Below are positions 17,400 through 26,612 of a DNA stretch of 64,000 nt, piece after piece (the stretch's first letter is position 1; each line of letters begins with the position of its first letter). Position numbers and translations under genes: made by a program. The stretch spans positions 1,426,001 through 1,490,000 of the forward strand of contig OZ220731.1 of the NCBI GenBank assembly GCA_965116785.1, written 5' to 3'. Under the pieces are notes generated by a model, which saw nothing but the letters and a program-made list of their open reading frames with translations, searched no databases and was not told where the DNA came from. This DNA is from Bin87 sp965116785 (GTDB taxonomy: Bacteria > Chloroflexota > Dehalococcoidia > Lucifugimonadales > UBA3495).

Positions 17400-17408
17400 T
17401 ATGATGCC

Positions 17409-17867
17409 ATGCCGCTGGAACTGAACATTCGCGAAGCAGGGGTCGACGACGGGGCGATCATCACCAGATTCAACGCGGCGATGGCGCTGGAATCAGAAGG
17501 GATATCGCTGGACCGGGCAACACTGCGCTCGGGAGTGGATGCGGCGCTGGCGGACGAAACCAAGGCGTTCTACCTGCTGGCAGAAGCAGAAGGCGAGCCG
17601 GTGGGCCAGTTGATGGTCACCACGGAATGGAGTGATTGGCGCAACGGCTGGATCTGGTGGATCCAATCGGTTTACGTCAAGCCCGAAGCGCGGCGACAGG
17701 GCGTGTACACCAGATTGTACGGAAGGCTAACCGAGATGGCCCAAGGGCGAGGCGACATACGGGGCATGCGCCTGTATGTGATGCGGGACAACTGGCCGGC
17801 AAAACGCACCTATGAGGCGCTTGGGATGAGCCATTCGCACTACGACCTGTACGAAACGGAGCTCTGA
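17409..17867 (+). CDS. GNAT family N-acetyltransferase
   Basis: A 152-residue GNAT-fold acetyltransferase. The acetyl-CoA pyrophosphate-binding motif A is seen in VYVKPEARRQGVYTRLYGRL (R-x-x-G-x type), with beta4 WIWWIQSVYV before it and the C-terminal NWPAKRTYEALGM helix typical of the fold. The substrate is unknown. No ribosome site; the transcript appears leaderless. Confidence 0.88.
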   Translation: MPLELNIREAGVDDGAIITRFNAAMALESEGISLDRATLRSGVDAALADETKAFYLLAEAEGEPVGQLMVTTEWSDWRNGWIWWIQSVYVKPEARRQGVYTRLYGRLTEMAQGRGDIRGMRLYVMRDNWPAKRTYEALGMSHSHYDLYETEL

Positions 17868-17983
17868 GTGGCCCCGCAGGTACCGGTTTCGTGAGATTTG
17901 AACAGACCCGCTGACCGTTTTGGCAAAACAACGGGCCATCGGTGAATGCAAGGGGAAACTAAAACAGCCAACGGGCGAGCGAA

Positions 17984-19036
17984 ATGACCACGGGCGGCGA
18001 TTTACCGACGGAATTCCATTACACGGCGCGGGGACAACTGGCCCTGAGGGCGGGGCAGTTGCACGCTGCCGTCGACGATTTCAACCACGCGCTGGAGATC
18101 AACGATGAGTTCGCGCCGGCCTACTACTACCGAGGCCTGGCATACCGCAACGGCGGTGATTTCAACCAGGCGATCGCGGACTACACACGCGCAATAATCG
18201 CCGACCCCGAATATCCGGTCCCGTATTACGCCAGAGGCGTGGTGAGACGACACCTGGGGTTTTACGAGGACGCCATCAGCGACTACTCGGCGGCTATCGA
18301 ACTTGAGCCTGACGACGCCGATTACTACTATGCGCGCGGGGTGGCACGAATTTCGCTGGGACGCTACGAGGAAGCCATCACGGATTTCCTGGCGTGCGCG
18401 CGGATCAACCCGGACCACGCCAACGCGCAATACAACCTGGGGATCGCGTACCGGGACACCGGGGACCGGGAAACTGCCCTCGGCTATTACGACCGAGCCA
18501 TCGAACTAAGGCCTGGGGAACCGGATTACCGGTACGCCCGGGGCAACCTCTACAGCGACCGCCGCGAGTACGACGCGGCCATCGCGGACTACGACACAGC
18601 CATCGCGATGGTGCCTACGTTCGCCAACGCGCTCTACAATCGGGGGATCGCCAAGCGCAACCGTGGCGATCCAACCGACGCCATCGCCGATTTCGACATG
18701 GCGCAAAGCTGCGGCATGGATACGGCTACGCTGCACCACAACCGGGGCGTGGCGCGCGCAGACCTGGGCGATCACGACGCCGCGATAGCCGAGTACGAGA
18801 CCGCCATCGAAAAGAACGCCGACCTGGCGGGCGTCTGGCTGTCCATGGGGAACTCCCAGGCAGCCCAGGGACATTACTCGGTAGCCGTCGACGCCTTCAA
18901 CAAGGCGGTTGAACTCAACGACAGCCTGCCCGACGCATATCGGGGACGGGGTCTGGCGAACCGTGCGTTGGGCAACGAAGACGCGGCGGCGGCGGACCTG
19001 ATGGAATACGCGCGTCGGACGGGCGGAGCCGGGTGA
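17984..19036 (+). CDS. TPR-repeat protein
   Basis: A 350-residue protein built almost entirely of about ten 34-residue TPR units, each with an A/Y-Y-x-R-G turn (for example YYYRGLAYRNGGDFNQAIAD). No signal peptide or membrane segment, so cytoplasmic. It would act as a protein-protein scaffold; the partner is unknown. Its TGA stop overlaps the ATG of the next gene by one base (TGATG), so the two are translationally coupled. Confidence 0.92.
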   Translation: MTTGGDLPTEFHYTARGQLALRAGQLHAAVDDFNHALEINDEFAPAYYYRGLAYRNGGDFNQAIADYTRAIIADPEYPVPYYARGVVRRHLGFYEDAISDYSAAIELEPDDADYYYARGVARISLGRYEEAITDFLACARINPDHANAQYNLGIAYRDTGDRETALGYYDRAIELRPGEPDYRYARGNLYSDRREYDAAIADYDTAIAMVPTFANALYNRGIAKRNRGDPTDAIADFDMAQSCGMDTATLHHNRGVARADLGDHDAAIAEYETAIEKNADLAGVWLSMGNSQAAQGHYSVAVDAFNKAVELNDSLPDAYRGRGLANRALGNEDAAAADLMEYARRTGGAG

Positions 19037-19866
19037 TGCCCGCACACTCCTGGCGCGGGCTGCGGACCGGTGATCAGATCGGAAACCTGGAATACGTGGT
19101 GGATGAGACCGCATTGGCCCGATACCGTCAGTTGGTCGGGGCGGGTGGCTGCTTCCCGAATCTGATGGCGGAGGACTGCCGAGCGATGCTGTACAAGCAT
19201 GAGCCGGTGGAGCCGTTGACCACGGTGTGGCAACGCCTGGATTTTCTGCGCCCGCCAATCCTGGGCAGGCGGCTGCAGGTCGGCGGTTGGGTGAGGGAAG
19301 TCGACTCGAAGTGCGGCCGGGCCTGGATCAGGGCCGCGGCGTTTGCCGTCGACGACATAGGGACGGAGATCCTGCGGTCGGAAGCCGCTTTCGTGGTTGG
19401 CCGGGATGCGGCGCGCTCGGGACCAGGTGTTGAGCGGACAAGGGCGAAAACGGAAGTTGTGACTCTTACCGGAAGCCGGGCTGGCGACGGCGGTCACCTA
19501 GGGCAGTTGCGAATACCAAACCACGAGCAACTGCGTGGTTTCTTCGATATCGCGAGCGAAATGGCCGGCAGGGACATCCGCGTGGATGGCTGCGGGTTGA
19601 CTCCGGTCATGGCGGGGTGGCTGGAAGGAATCATGGGGACCGGTTTCGGCGACGACTTCCGGTGGGGCGGCACGTTATCGATTGTCTATCATCGAGCGGT
19701 GAACCCGGGCATGGAACTGCATTGCGACGGCGTGGTGCTCGGACACGACACGGACACGAACGGAGTCGAGACACGGCGGCTGGCTATAACGGTCCGGGGC
19801 GCGGGCGGCTACCGTGTCGCCACGACGGAAGCCGTGGTAAAGTCGCCGAGTCCGCTGCTCATGTGA
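19036..19866 (+). CDS. MaoC-like double hot-dog protein
   Basis: A 276-residue protein that reads as two hot-dog halves: residues 5-125 (GLRTGDQIGNLEYVVDETAL...) and 155-276, the second containing GGTLSIVYHRAVNPGM. This resembles acyl-CoA hydratase/thioesterase families of the MaoC type. The classic MaoC D-x-N-P-x-H active site is not clear in either half, so the reaction is uncertain. The ATG at 19036 overlaps the TPR gene's stop; GTG at 19033 is the alternative. Confidence 0.65.
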   Translation: MPAHSWRGLRTGDQIGNLEYVVDETALARYRQLVGAGGCFPNLMAEDCRAMLYKHEPVEPLTTVWQRLDFLRPPILGRRLQVGGWVREVDSKCGRAWIRAAAFAVDDIGTEILRSEAAFVVGRDAARSGPGVERTRAKTEVVTLTGSRAGDGGHLGQLRIPNHEQLRGFFDIASEMAGRDIRVDGCGLTPVMAGWLEGIMGTGFGDDFRWGGTLSIVYHRAVNPGMELHCDGVVLGHDTDTNGVETRRLAITVRGAGGYRVATTEAVVKSPSPLLM

Positions 19867-19959
19867 CGCTGGCAACCGATTCTGCGTATCAACAGAGCCC
19901 GCTGTCACACGGCAACAGCCCATCCAACTCAATGACTTCGAGAATACCACGGAGGATTT

Positions 19960-20706
19960 ATGCAGCAACGTGAGGCGCCCAACGTGCCGGTGCCGGAGAA
20001 CTGGCAGACGGGTCTCGCGATTGTGGCCCACCCGGACGACCTGGAATACGGAGGCGCGGCGGCCATCGCCAAGTGGACGTCGCAGGGAAAGCGCATCAAG
20101 TACGTTATGGTGAGTCGGGGCGAAGCTGGTATCGACGGGATGCACCCGTCGGAGGTTGCTCAATTGCGGTCCCAGGAAGAGGTCCAAGCGGCCCGGGTCG
20201 TGGGGGTGGACACGGTGGAATTCCTGGACCACAAGGACGGAGTGATAGAGTACGGGCTGCCGTTACGGCGGGATCTGAGCCGCGTGATACGCAAGCACCG
20301 GCCAGACGTGGTGATCACCATCAACCATCATTTCCAGTTTTTCAGCGGGCATCTGAACATGGCAGACCACCGGTGGGTGGGATTGGCGGTGTTCGACGCG
20401 GCGCGGGATGCGGGAAATCGCTGGATATTTCCGGAATTATTGGATGAAGGGCTCGAACCATGGAACGAGGTGCGTTTCGTTGCGGTGTTCGGGGCAACGG
20501 TTCCGACGCATGCGGTGGACGTGTCGGAACACTGGGAAACCGGACTGGCATCGCTGCGGGAACACAAGGTATATCTGGAGAACCTTGGCGATGTGGGGAA
20601 CAGCCCCTTCGAGTTCTTGACGGCGCACGCCCGTGACGCGGGCGCGGGATTCGGATGCCAGTACGCCGCCTACGCAGAATTAGTGCTGATCAACGAGGCT
20701 TTCTAG
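19960..20706 (+). CDS. PIG-L family deacetylase
   Basis: A 248-residue LmbE/PIG-L zinc-dependent N-deacetylase, cytoplasmic. The metal-binding AHPDDLEYG motif is near residue 24-32 and the second zinc His lies in HLNMADHRWVG. Family members de-N-acetylate GlcNAc-type sugars or thiol precursors. GGAGG is 7 nt before the ATG. It is in line with the TPR and hot-dog genes but 93 bp downstream of them. Confidence 0.9.
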   Translation: MQQREAPNVPVPENWQTGLAIVAHPDDLEYGGAAAIAKWTSQGKRIKYVMVSRGEAGIDGMHPSEVAQLRSQEEVQAARVVGVDTVEFLDHKDGVIEYGLPLRRDLSRVIRKHRPDVVITINHHFQFFSGHLNMADHRWVGLAVFDAARDAGNRWIFPELLDEGLEPWNEVRFVAVFGATVPTHAVDVSEHWETGLASLREHKVYLENLGDVGNSPFEFLTAHARDAGAGFGCQYAAYAELVLINEAF

Positions 20707-20813
20707 CGCTCATACGCCTGGTCCGTCACTAATCGCATGGATGAACAGGATAGACAACATCGCAATGCGGCGGCGGATGTGCACGCCGGTTGCGATGGCT
20801 GACGACGCAACAC

Positions 20814-20842
20814 ATGGATTGCGGGTTTCGCCGGGACGACGG
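20814..20842 (+). repeat. divergent copy of the dispersed palindromic repeat
   Basis: ATGGATTGCGGGTTTCGCCG followed by GGACGACGG matches the architecture of the repeat at 4529 (arm, TTTC loop, arm, GACGG tail) with altered arms. It is in the intergenic gap before the TenA gene. Confidence 0.4.
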
Positions 20843-20938
20843 GCTCGGCCAGGTCGGACAAACGGTTGGAATGGTGCGCTGCGCTGTCCATGAAACGCAG
20901 AGCGTAGCCAGTCAGATTCGCGAAAGGGAGTGCAGGAC

Positions 20939-21592
20939 ATGGCGGGATTCAGCGAGCAATTGCGGGCGGAGGCCGAACCCATTTGGCGGGAGATTTTCCG
21001 GCATCCGTTCCTGCGGGAGATCAAGGACGGGACGCTGCCCCTGGAAACCTTCCAGTATTACCTGGGGCAGGACTATCACTACCTGGAGGGGTTCGGCCGA
21101 GCGGTGGCGATGACGCTGGCCAAGGCGCCGGACACCGCACTGCTCCAGGATCTCGCGCACCGGGTAATGACCCCCGTGGAAAGGCCGCTGCACCACCTGT
21201 TGATTGAAGCGGCCGGCCTGACGATGGAGGAAGTGGAGGGCGCAACCAGGTCGCCGACGAACACCGCTTATGTAAACCACATGCTGGTAACGGCAGCAAT
21301 GTACGGGTTGGGTCCAACGGCCGCGGCGCTGCTACCGTGTCCCTGGACGTATCACCTGCTGAAGGACGAAGTGGGTCAGTCGGAGCACCCGTTGTACGGG
21401 CAGTGGACGCGGTTCTACGTGGAAGGGTTCCTGCAGTCAAGCGTGGATGCGTGGACGGGTTTTGTGGACGAGATGGCGGAACGGGTCGGCGAGCAGGAGC
21501 GGGAGGCGATGCGGTACGCCTTTGTGGCGAGCAGCCGGTACGAGTACATGTTCTGGGACGCCGCATACCGGCGCGAGGAATGGCCGGCGTAG
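20939..21592 (+). CDS. tenA: TenA family protein (thiaminase II-like)
   Basis: A 217-residue all-helical TenA/heme-oxygenase-fold protein. It has IWREIFRHPFLREIKDGTLP at the N-terminus, FQYYLGQDYHYLEGF with the Asp/Tyr pocket residues, and SSRYEYMFWDAAYR with the catalytic Glu at the C-terminus. TenA salvages thiamin pyrimidine from degraded thiamin; this may matter in a genome with several ThDP enzymes. The conserved Cys of thiaminase II is not obvious, so a TenA_E-like variant is possible. GGGAG lies 8 nt before the ATG at 20939. Confidence 0.85.
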   Translation: MAGFSEQLRAEAEPIWREIFRHPFLREIKDGTLPLETFQYYLGQDYHYLEGFGRAVAMTLAKAPDTALLQDLAHRVMTPVERPLHHLLIEAAGLTMEEVEGATRSPTNTAYVNHMLVTAAMYGLGPTAAALLPCPWTYHLLKDEVGQSEHPLYGQWTRFYVEGFLQSSVDAWTGFVDEMAERVGEQEREAMRYAFVASSRYEYMFWDAAYRREEWPA

Positions 21593-21658
21593 CCGGCGCG
21601 GGCGAAACGGCGCCGGAACCAGCCGAAGAGACGGGATGAACAATTACGGAGGCGTCAC

Positions 21659-22456
21659 ATGCCATTTGCGGATATCAACGGGAACCAGATGTTTTACGAG
21701 AGCCACGGCGAAGGGCCAGCGCTGGTGTTCGCCCACGGGCGGGGTGGCAGCCACCTGAGCTGGTGGCGGCAGGTGCCGGTATTCCAGCGCGAATACCGGT
21801 GCGTGACCTTCGACCACCGGGGATGGGGGCTGACGCCCGGATCCGGAGGGCAACCGGAACCGGCCACATTCGTCGCCGATTTGGAAGCTCTGCTGGACCA
21901 CCTGGGGATCGAGCGAGCGACGCTCGTGGCGCAGTCCATGGGTGGCGTGACGAGCCTGGGGTTCACGCTGGCGCATCCGGAACGGGTCACCGGACTGTTG
22001 CTGGCGGACACCACGGGCGGTATCGGAGATCCATCCGTATTGTCCATGTTGGAAGATGTGCACCCGCCGGAGGACCCTTTGCGCCGCGCGCTGAGCGACG
22101 GGTTCATCAAGGGCCAGCCGGAGCTGACCTTCCTCTTCGGATCTATCGGGAGGATGAACCCGCCGATGCCCTTGAGCATCGTGTCCGGGCTGTTCCGCAA
22201 CCCGGCGGGACCGCAGGCCAGTGACCTTGCAGGATTCTCTACACCCACGCTGCTGGTCGTGGGCGAAGAAGACCTGATTTTCCCGCCCCATGTGATCGAA
22301 GCGGCGCATCGACTCATCCCGGGCAGCCGGCTGGAGGTGGTGGCCGGGGCAGCTCACTCGACCCACTACGAGCAGGCCGAGATCTTCAACGGGCTGCTGG
22401 CCGGATTCCTGGCGGAGATTGGCGCAGGCGCGGTGGGAGTAGCAGCGGACGATTAG
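21659..22456 (+). CDS. alpha/beta hydrolase
   Basis: A 265-residue alpha/beta hydrolase with HGRGGSH at the oxyanion hole, AQSMGG at the nucleophile elbow, VVGEEDLIFP for the acid and AAHSTHYEQ for the His. Similar in length and N-terminus to the hydrolase at 372, but only distantly related. Ester, lactone or epoxide substrates are all possible. GGAGG lies 7 nt before the ATG; a hairpin follows the stop. Confidence 0.9.
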   Translation: MPFADINGNQMFYESHGEGPALVFAHGRGGSHLSWWRQVPVFQREYRCVTFDHRGWGLTPGSGGQPEPATFVADLEALLDHLGIERATLVAQSMGGVTSLGFTLAHPERVTGLLLADTTGGIGDPSVLSMLEDVHPPEDPLRRALSDGFIKGQPELTFLFGSIGRMNPPMPLSIVSGLFRNPAGPQASDLAGFSTPTLLVVGEEDLIFPPHVIEAAHRLIPGSRLEVVAGAAHSTHYEQAEIFNGLLAGFLAEIGAGAVGVAADD

Positions 22457-22490
22457 TGGGCCCATCAGAAATCGCGTGGCCCAAAGCAGC

Positions 22491-22514
22491 AGGGGCGGAT
22501 GATTGTCCGCCCCT
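22491..22514. terminator. GGGGCG-type hairpin terminator
   Basis: Arms AGGGGCGGA and TCCGCCCCT around a 6-nt loop, followed by GAACTTTT on the plus strand. It lies between the convergent hydrolase and FMN-oxidase genes. Confidence 0.7.
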
Positions 22515-22546
22515 GAACTTTTCCGGTCGATTAGTGACGAACCCGA

Positions 22547-23668
22547 CTAGAAAGGCAGGTGCTCCGCGATGTCGTTCTCGGTGCGGAAGGGGCCCCACTC
22601 CCGCGGCACATTGAGCAGGCGATCTTCCAGGTCATCGACGCTGTTCTGGCCGCAGTAGGCCATGGCGCGGTTGAACTCTTCGCGGAGGAGTTCCAGCATG
22701 TGGTGAACGCCCTCGGCGCCATTGACGGCCAGGCCCCAATAGAGGGGACGTCCGACGGCGACGGCTCGGGCTCCCAGGGCCAGGGCCTTGAGCACGTCGC
22801 TGCCACGGCGCACGCCGGAGTCAACGTACACCTCGGCCTTGTCGCCGCAGGCGGCGACGATTTCGGGCACCATCTCGATGCTGGAGAAGGTGCTGTCAAG
22901 CTGGCGGCCGCCGTGGGTGGAGACTAGCACCCCGTCGACTCCGTGGTCGACAGCCATACGGGCATCTTCCGCCACCCGCACGCCCTTGAGCACCAACGGG
23001 AGATCGGTCAGGCTACGCAGCCACTCAACCTCCTGCCAGGTAAGCGGTGGGGATTGTGGCATTTCCCAGCGCGGTGACTCGTCGGTTCCGCTGACTGCCG
23101 CCAACTGGTCCTGTTGTTCGCGGAAGTTGCCCAGCTCACCGGGGCGCTCGTAGCGGTTGCGAATGTCCCGCTCTTTGGGGCTCGGCGCCGGCGTGTCGAC
23201 GGTCAGGACGATGGCCCGGAAGCCGGCAGCCTCGGCGCGCTTAACCAGGTTCTCGGTGATATCGTAGCCACGATGGTAAAGCTGGAACCACAGGGGACCC
23301 GTGGCAGCCTCAGCTATTTCCTCCATGCTGCAGTTGGATGAAGTGCTGCACATCATCAGGGTATTGGACATACCGGCGCCGCGGGCAGTGGCGCACTCGG
23401 CTTCGGGGTGAGCGTTGCCGTGGCCGCCGGTGGGAGCAATCATAACCGGGAAGCTGATATCCTGGCCGAGGACCGTGGTGGACACCTTGCGTTCGGTCGT
23501 GTCGCGCATGAAGCGCGGGCGCAGGGTCAGAGCTTCGAAGGCGGAACGATTCCGGGCGGTGGTGAACTCATCCATCGAACCGGCTTCGATGAACTCCCAG
23601 TTGTTGTGGGGCAGCACCTGTTTGGCCCGAGCCTCATAGTCGTAGAGGTTGATAGGGTCCATTCTCAT
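22547..23668 (-). CDS. FMN-dependent 2-hydroxyacid oxidase/dehydrogenase
   Basis: A 373-residue TIM-barrel flavoenzyme of the glycolate oxidase/lactate dehydrogenase family. Seen: the N-terminal INLYDYEARAKQVLP, the PVMIAPTGGHG flavin segment, LWFQLYH, and the active-site STHGGRQLDS with catalytic His and Arg (usually SNHGGRQLD), then YVDSGVRRGSDVLKALALGA, which binds the FMN phosphate. The product would be a 2-oxoacid. GGAG lies 8 nt before the ATG. Confidence 0.92.
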   Translation of the reverse strand: MRMDPINLYDYEARAKQVLPHNNWEFIEAGSMDEFTTARNRSAFEALTLRPRFMRDTTERKVSTTVLGQDISFPVMIAPTGGHGNAHPEAECATARGAGMSNTLMMCSTSSNCSMEEIAEAATGPLWFQLYHRGYDITENLVKRAEAAGFRAIVLTVDTPAPSPKERDIRNRYERPGELGNFREQQDQLAAVSGTDESPRWEMPQSPPLTWQEVEWLRSLTDLPLVLKGVRVAEDARMAVDHGVDGVLVSTHGGRQLDSTFSSIEMVPEIVAACGDKAEVYVDSGVRRGSDVLKALALGARAVAVGRPLYWGLAVNGAEGVHHMLELLREEFNRAMAYCGQNSVDDLEDRLLNVPREWGPFRTENDIAEHLPF

Positions 23669-23729
23669 TGCGAATACTCCGGAGTTGACAGATTCAGAAA
23701 GTCAACTGTTGGGATGTCGCAGCGTAGCA

Positions 23730-24218
23730 TTACAGGTTGAGCCTGACAATAGCGTCGGCGACGTCCGGGAGCATCCTGTACTCGTCGGCCTGAGAGTCGA
23801 AGGACATCGGATGGGGGAGTGACACATTGTGAACTCGGCGGATCCGTCTTACGGCGTGTCCCTGAGAAGAGAGGCGACCGGACAACTGACGCACGGTGAG
23901 ATGCATTTCCTCCAGCAAGGCCTGGCGAGACAGGACATAGCCCGCACTTTGCGCAACTCTTTGATAGATTTCCCTGGCATCGTCCGCCAGGAAACCCCAA
24001 AAGGCCCGGACATGTTCAATCGTCCAGCGACCTTCGGGAACGGCGGATGGTCCGTCTGACTGTGCATCGTCGGACGACTCAACGGGCGTGGCCACCGTGG
24101 ATGTTTCGGTTTTGCTCACTAGAGGTGAACCGGCAGCAGCATCACCGACCGCGAGTTGTCGCATCGCAACGATGACATCATCCGCATCACCTTCAAATGT
24201 CAGGGCAACCTTTACCAT
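23730..24218 (-). CDS. unknown 162-residue protein with winged-helix-like C-terminus
   Basis: From the ATG at 24218 (GAGG site upstream): MVKVALTFEGDADDVIVAMR is a small beta-alpha start, residues about 45-65 are a low-complexity Ser/Thr/Asp linker, and the C-terminal 95 residues (RWTIEHVRAFWGFLADDARE...) are helical and basic with a turn resembling a winged helix (SRQALLEEMHLTVRQLSGRL). No family recognised. A DNA-binding or regulatory role is inference only. A promoter is visible upstream. Confidence 0.65.
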   Translation of the reverse strand: MVKVALTFEGDADDVIVAMRQLAVGDAAAGSPLVSKTETSTVATPVESSDDAQSDGPSAVPEGRWTIEHVRAFWGFLADDAREIYQRVAQSAGYVLSRQALLEEMHLTVRQLSGRLSSQGHAVRRIRRVHNVSLPHPMSFDSQADEYRMLPDVADAIVRLNL

Positions 24219-24249
24219 TATTTTACCTCGCGGTGTCAATTCCGCGACA

Positions 24250-24277
24250 AGTCTAACACATTATTACGACAGGTCAA
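24250..24277 (-). promoter_or_regulatory. promoter of the winged-helix-like protein gene
   Basis: On the minus strand: TTGACC, 16 nt, TAGACT. Located 32 nt upstream of the ATG at 24218. Confidence 0.5.
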
Positions 24278-24326
24278 CTTACGTTTTAGGTGTTGAACGG
24301 ATAGACGACTGTACAAATATCAAACC

Positions 24327-24353
24327 AAAAGGGCGGGTGTTGAACCCGCCCTT
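24327..24353. terminator. terminator of the 2-oxoacid:ferredoxin oxidoreductase operon
   Basis: Arms GGGCGGGT and ACCCGCCC; reading leftward (minus) the stem is followed by TTTT. It lies 33 nt past the end of the beta-subunit gene. Confidence 0.8.
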
Positions 24354-24385
24354 GAACAACGTTGGCCAGCCCAGCGCAATGCGCG

Positions 24386-25384
24386 CTATTCGCCTTCGTC
24401 GTGCGGCCCGAAGGGCACGATGCCCGGGATCCACCACTTTTCCCAGGTCTCATCGATGCGTTCCTGGAAGAACTTGAGGTCTTCCTCGGTGAGGTGGGCG
24501 AAGCGGCCCTGGCGCTGGAGATAGTCCGTGACGGGCTTCCTGCGGCGGATGCCACGGGCGATGGCGCGCGAAGGCCCGTTCAGGATGAGCTCGCCGTCGA
24601 CGATCTCGTACTGGACCCAGATGCCGGTCTCCACTGCAAGCATGCCCAACTCGTGGGAATACTTGGGGTCGTAGTCCCAGCCCTTGGGGCACGGGTCGAT
24701 GCTGTGGATAAAGGTGGGTCCCCCGATGGTGAGGGCGCGGCGGATCTTGTTGGTGAAGTCCGGCCCGTAGGAACCGCAGGCGGTGGCCACGTAGCGGACG
24801 TCGGGATGGCCGGCAGCCAGCATGGGGACGGTGTTCTTCTTCCAGCGGCGGTTCATTATGCGGTGAACCTTGCCCGGAGGGGAGAACGTGGAGTTGGCGC
24901 CCCACGGGCTGGAACCGGACACCTGGATATCGGTGTTGGCGTAGGACTCGTTGTCGTAGCAAAGAATGAGCAGATTGTACTCATCGTGCTGCAGGGCCGC
25001 CGAGATGGCGGACAGTCCCATGTCCACTCCGCCGCCGTCGCCGCAAAACGCGATGACGTTGATGGGTTCTTCCTGCATCTTGCCCTTGCGCATCAAAGAG
25101 GCAAGGCCGGCAGCGGTGCCGGTGGCAGCGGAGCCGCTGGAGCCCAGCTGGGTATGCATCCACGGCACAACCCAGGGGGTGCTGTAGTAGGTGGTGTTGG
25201 CCACGTACATGCAGCCGGTGCTTCCGACCACGATGGTGCGGGGACCGGCGGCCTTGATCATAAGGCGCATCACCAAGGCGGATTCGCAACCCTGACAGGT
25301 GCGGTGCCCGGAGGTGAAGCCTTCGAAAACCGGGATCTGCTTGACCCCCCTAACCTGGGGGAGTTCTTGGGTCATGGTAGTCAT
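24386..25384 (-). CDS. 2-oxoacid:ferredoxin oxidoreductase, beta subunit
   Basis: A 332-residue ThDP-binding subunit. The Cys pair of HRTCQGCE and a later ACGSYGPDF resemble cluster-ligating cysteines; ThDP/Mg is bound by FCGDGGGVDMG and NESYANTDIQ. It oxidatively decarboxylates a 2-oxoacid to acyl-CoA with reduction of ferredoxin; the YANTD sequence is typical of pyruvate-type enzymes. AGGAG lies 7 nt before the ATG at 25384, inside the end of the alpha gene, so the longer frame (25411) is not used. Confidence 0.92.
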   Translation of the reverse strand: MTTMTQELPQVRGVKQIPVFEGFTSGHRTCQGCESALVMRLMIKAAGPRTIVVGSTGCMYVANTTYYSTPWVVPWMHTQLGSSGSAATGTAAGLASLMRKGKMQEEPINVIAFCGDGGGVDMGLSAISAALQHDEYNLLILCYDNESYANTDIQVSGSSPWGANSTFSPPGKVHRIMNRRWKKNTVPMLAAGHPDVRYVATACGSYGPDFTNKIRRALTIGGPTFIHSIDPCPKGWDYDPKYSHELGMLAVETGIWVQYEIVDGELILNGPSRAIARGIRRRKPVTDYLQRQGRFAHLTEEDLKFFQERIDETWEKWWIPGIVPFGPHDEGE

Positions 25385-25394
25385 AGCGGCACTC

Positions 25395-26612
25395 CTATTC
25401 GCGGACACCAATCCAGGTGTTCTCTTCCTTGACCTGTCCGGAGTCGATCGAGTCCTGGACCATGGAGGTCATCTCTTCCACATCGCGCACCAGCACCTCG
25501 CGGCCGCCAAGGCCGGCGATAAAGCTCTGCATGAGCGGTCGGTTATCCAGGGTATAAAGGGCGGAACGGATTTCGTTGAACAGCACGCCGCCGTAGGAGG
25601 GCGAGCCGTAGGAATAGTCCCGGTCAATGACGCCGACAGCCTTGCAATGGCTGAGGGCCTCGCGGATTTCGTCGGTGGCAAACGGACGGAAGAACTTGAC
25701 GCGAACGAACCCCACCTTCTTGCCCTGTTCACGCATGCGCCGGACGGCGACGCGAACGGGCATAGCGAGGGTACCCATGCCAACCAGTACGATGTCGGCG
25801 TCCTCGGTCATATACTCTTCGATGAAGGGACTGGGATCGCCGCGGCCGAAGAGCTGCTTGAACTCGTCGTAGGCTTCGCGGATCACGTCACTGCTGCGGC
25901 GCATGGCATCGTCGGTCTGGCGTCGGATTTCCATGAGCCAGTCTTCGTTCACCTGAGGCGCGACGGTGATGGGGTTGTCGGGGTGAAGTTGGAGGCGACC
26001 CCGGTCGTACTGGGGCAGGAACTGATCGACCCGCTCCTGAGTGGGCACATTGACGATGGCTTGGGAGTGGGTGAGGAAGGAGCCGTCACAGGAAATAGCC
26101 ATGGGCAGGAAAACCCGGGGATCTTCCGCGATGCGCCAGGCCAGGAGGGCGATGTCGAACGCTTCCTGGGCAGTCCCCACCCAATAGAGCATCCAGCCCA
26201 AGTCACGAACGGCCATGGCGTCGTTGTGCTCGACGCCGAAGGCCCCCGGATCGTCCAGGGCGCGATTGCCGACCATTGCCACCACGGGGAGGCGCAGCCC
26301 GGCGGTCACGGTGATGGCCTCGAAAGCGTAGAACCACCCGACGCCGCTGGAACCGCAGAAGGTGCGAGCGCCGACGGCGGAGGCGTGCTTGACGATTTCG
26401 AACTGAGAGTGTTCGCTCTCGGCCACGATGAAGTCGCAGTCGAAAGCGCCATCGGCCTTGAGCTTCGACACGTACTGCATGACCGTATCGTAGGGACGTA
26501 TGGGATATGCGGTGATTACGTCGACGTCGGCGAGGGAGCAAGCGATGGCGATGGCCTCGCTGCCGCTGATGAGCTCCTCTCGCTCGGTCTGGTAGAGGGT
26601 TTCAGTGGCCAT
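25395..26612 (-). CDS. 2-oxoacid:ferredoxin oxidoreductase, alpha subunit
   Basis: A 405-residue alpha subunit. It begins with the SGSEAIAIACSLADVDVITAYPIRP segment that forms the substrate/ThDP pyrimidine pocket, has the SSGVGWFYAFEA segment and a C-terminal domain II (DIVLVGMGTLAMPVRVAVRR). The first codon overlaps the gamma-delta gene's stop by one base (TGATG). The alpha residues do not separate pyruvate from related 2-oxoacid substrates with confidence. Confidence 0.9.
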   Translation of the reverse strand: MATETLYQTEREELISGSEAIAIACSLADVDVITAYPIRPYDTVMQYVSKLKADGAFDCDFIVAESEHSQFEIVKHASAVGARTFCGSSGVGWFYAFEAITVTAGLRLPVVAMVGNRALDDPGAFGVEHNDAMAVRDLGWMLYWVGTAQEAFDIALLAWRIAEDPRVFLPMAISCDGSFLTHSQAIVNVPTQERVDQFLPQYDRGRLQLHPDNPITVAPQVNEDWLMEIRRQTDDAMRRSSDVIREAYDEFKQLFGRGDPSPFIEEYMTEDADIVLVGMGTLAMPVRVAVRRMREQGKKVGFVRVKFFRPFATDEIREALSHCKAVGVIDRDYSYGSPSYGGVLFNEIRSALYTLDNRPLMQSFIAGLGGREVLVRDVEEMTSMVQDSIDSGQVKEENTWIGVRE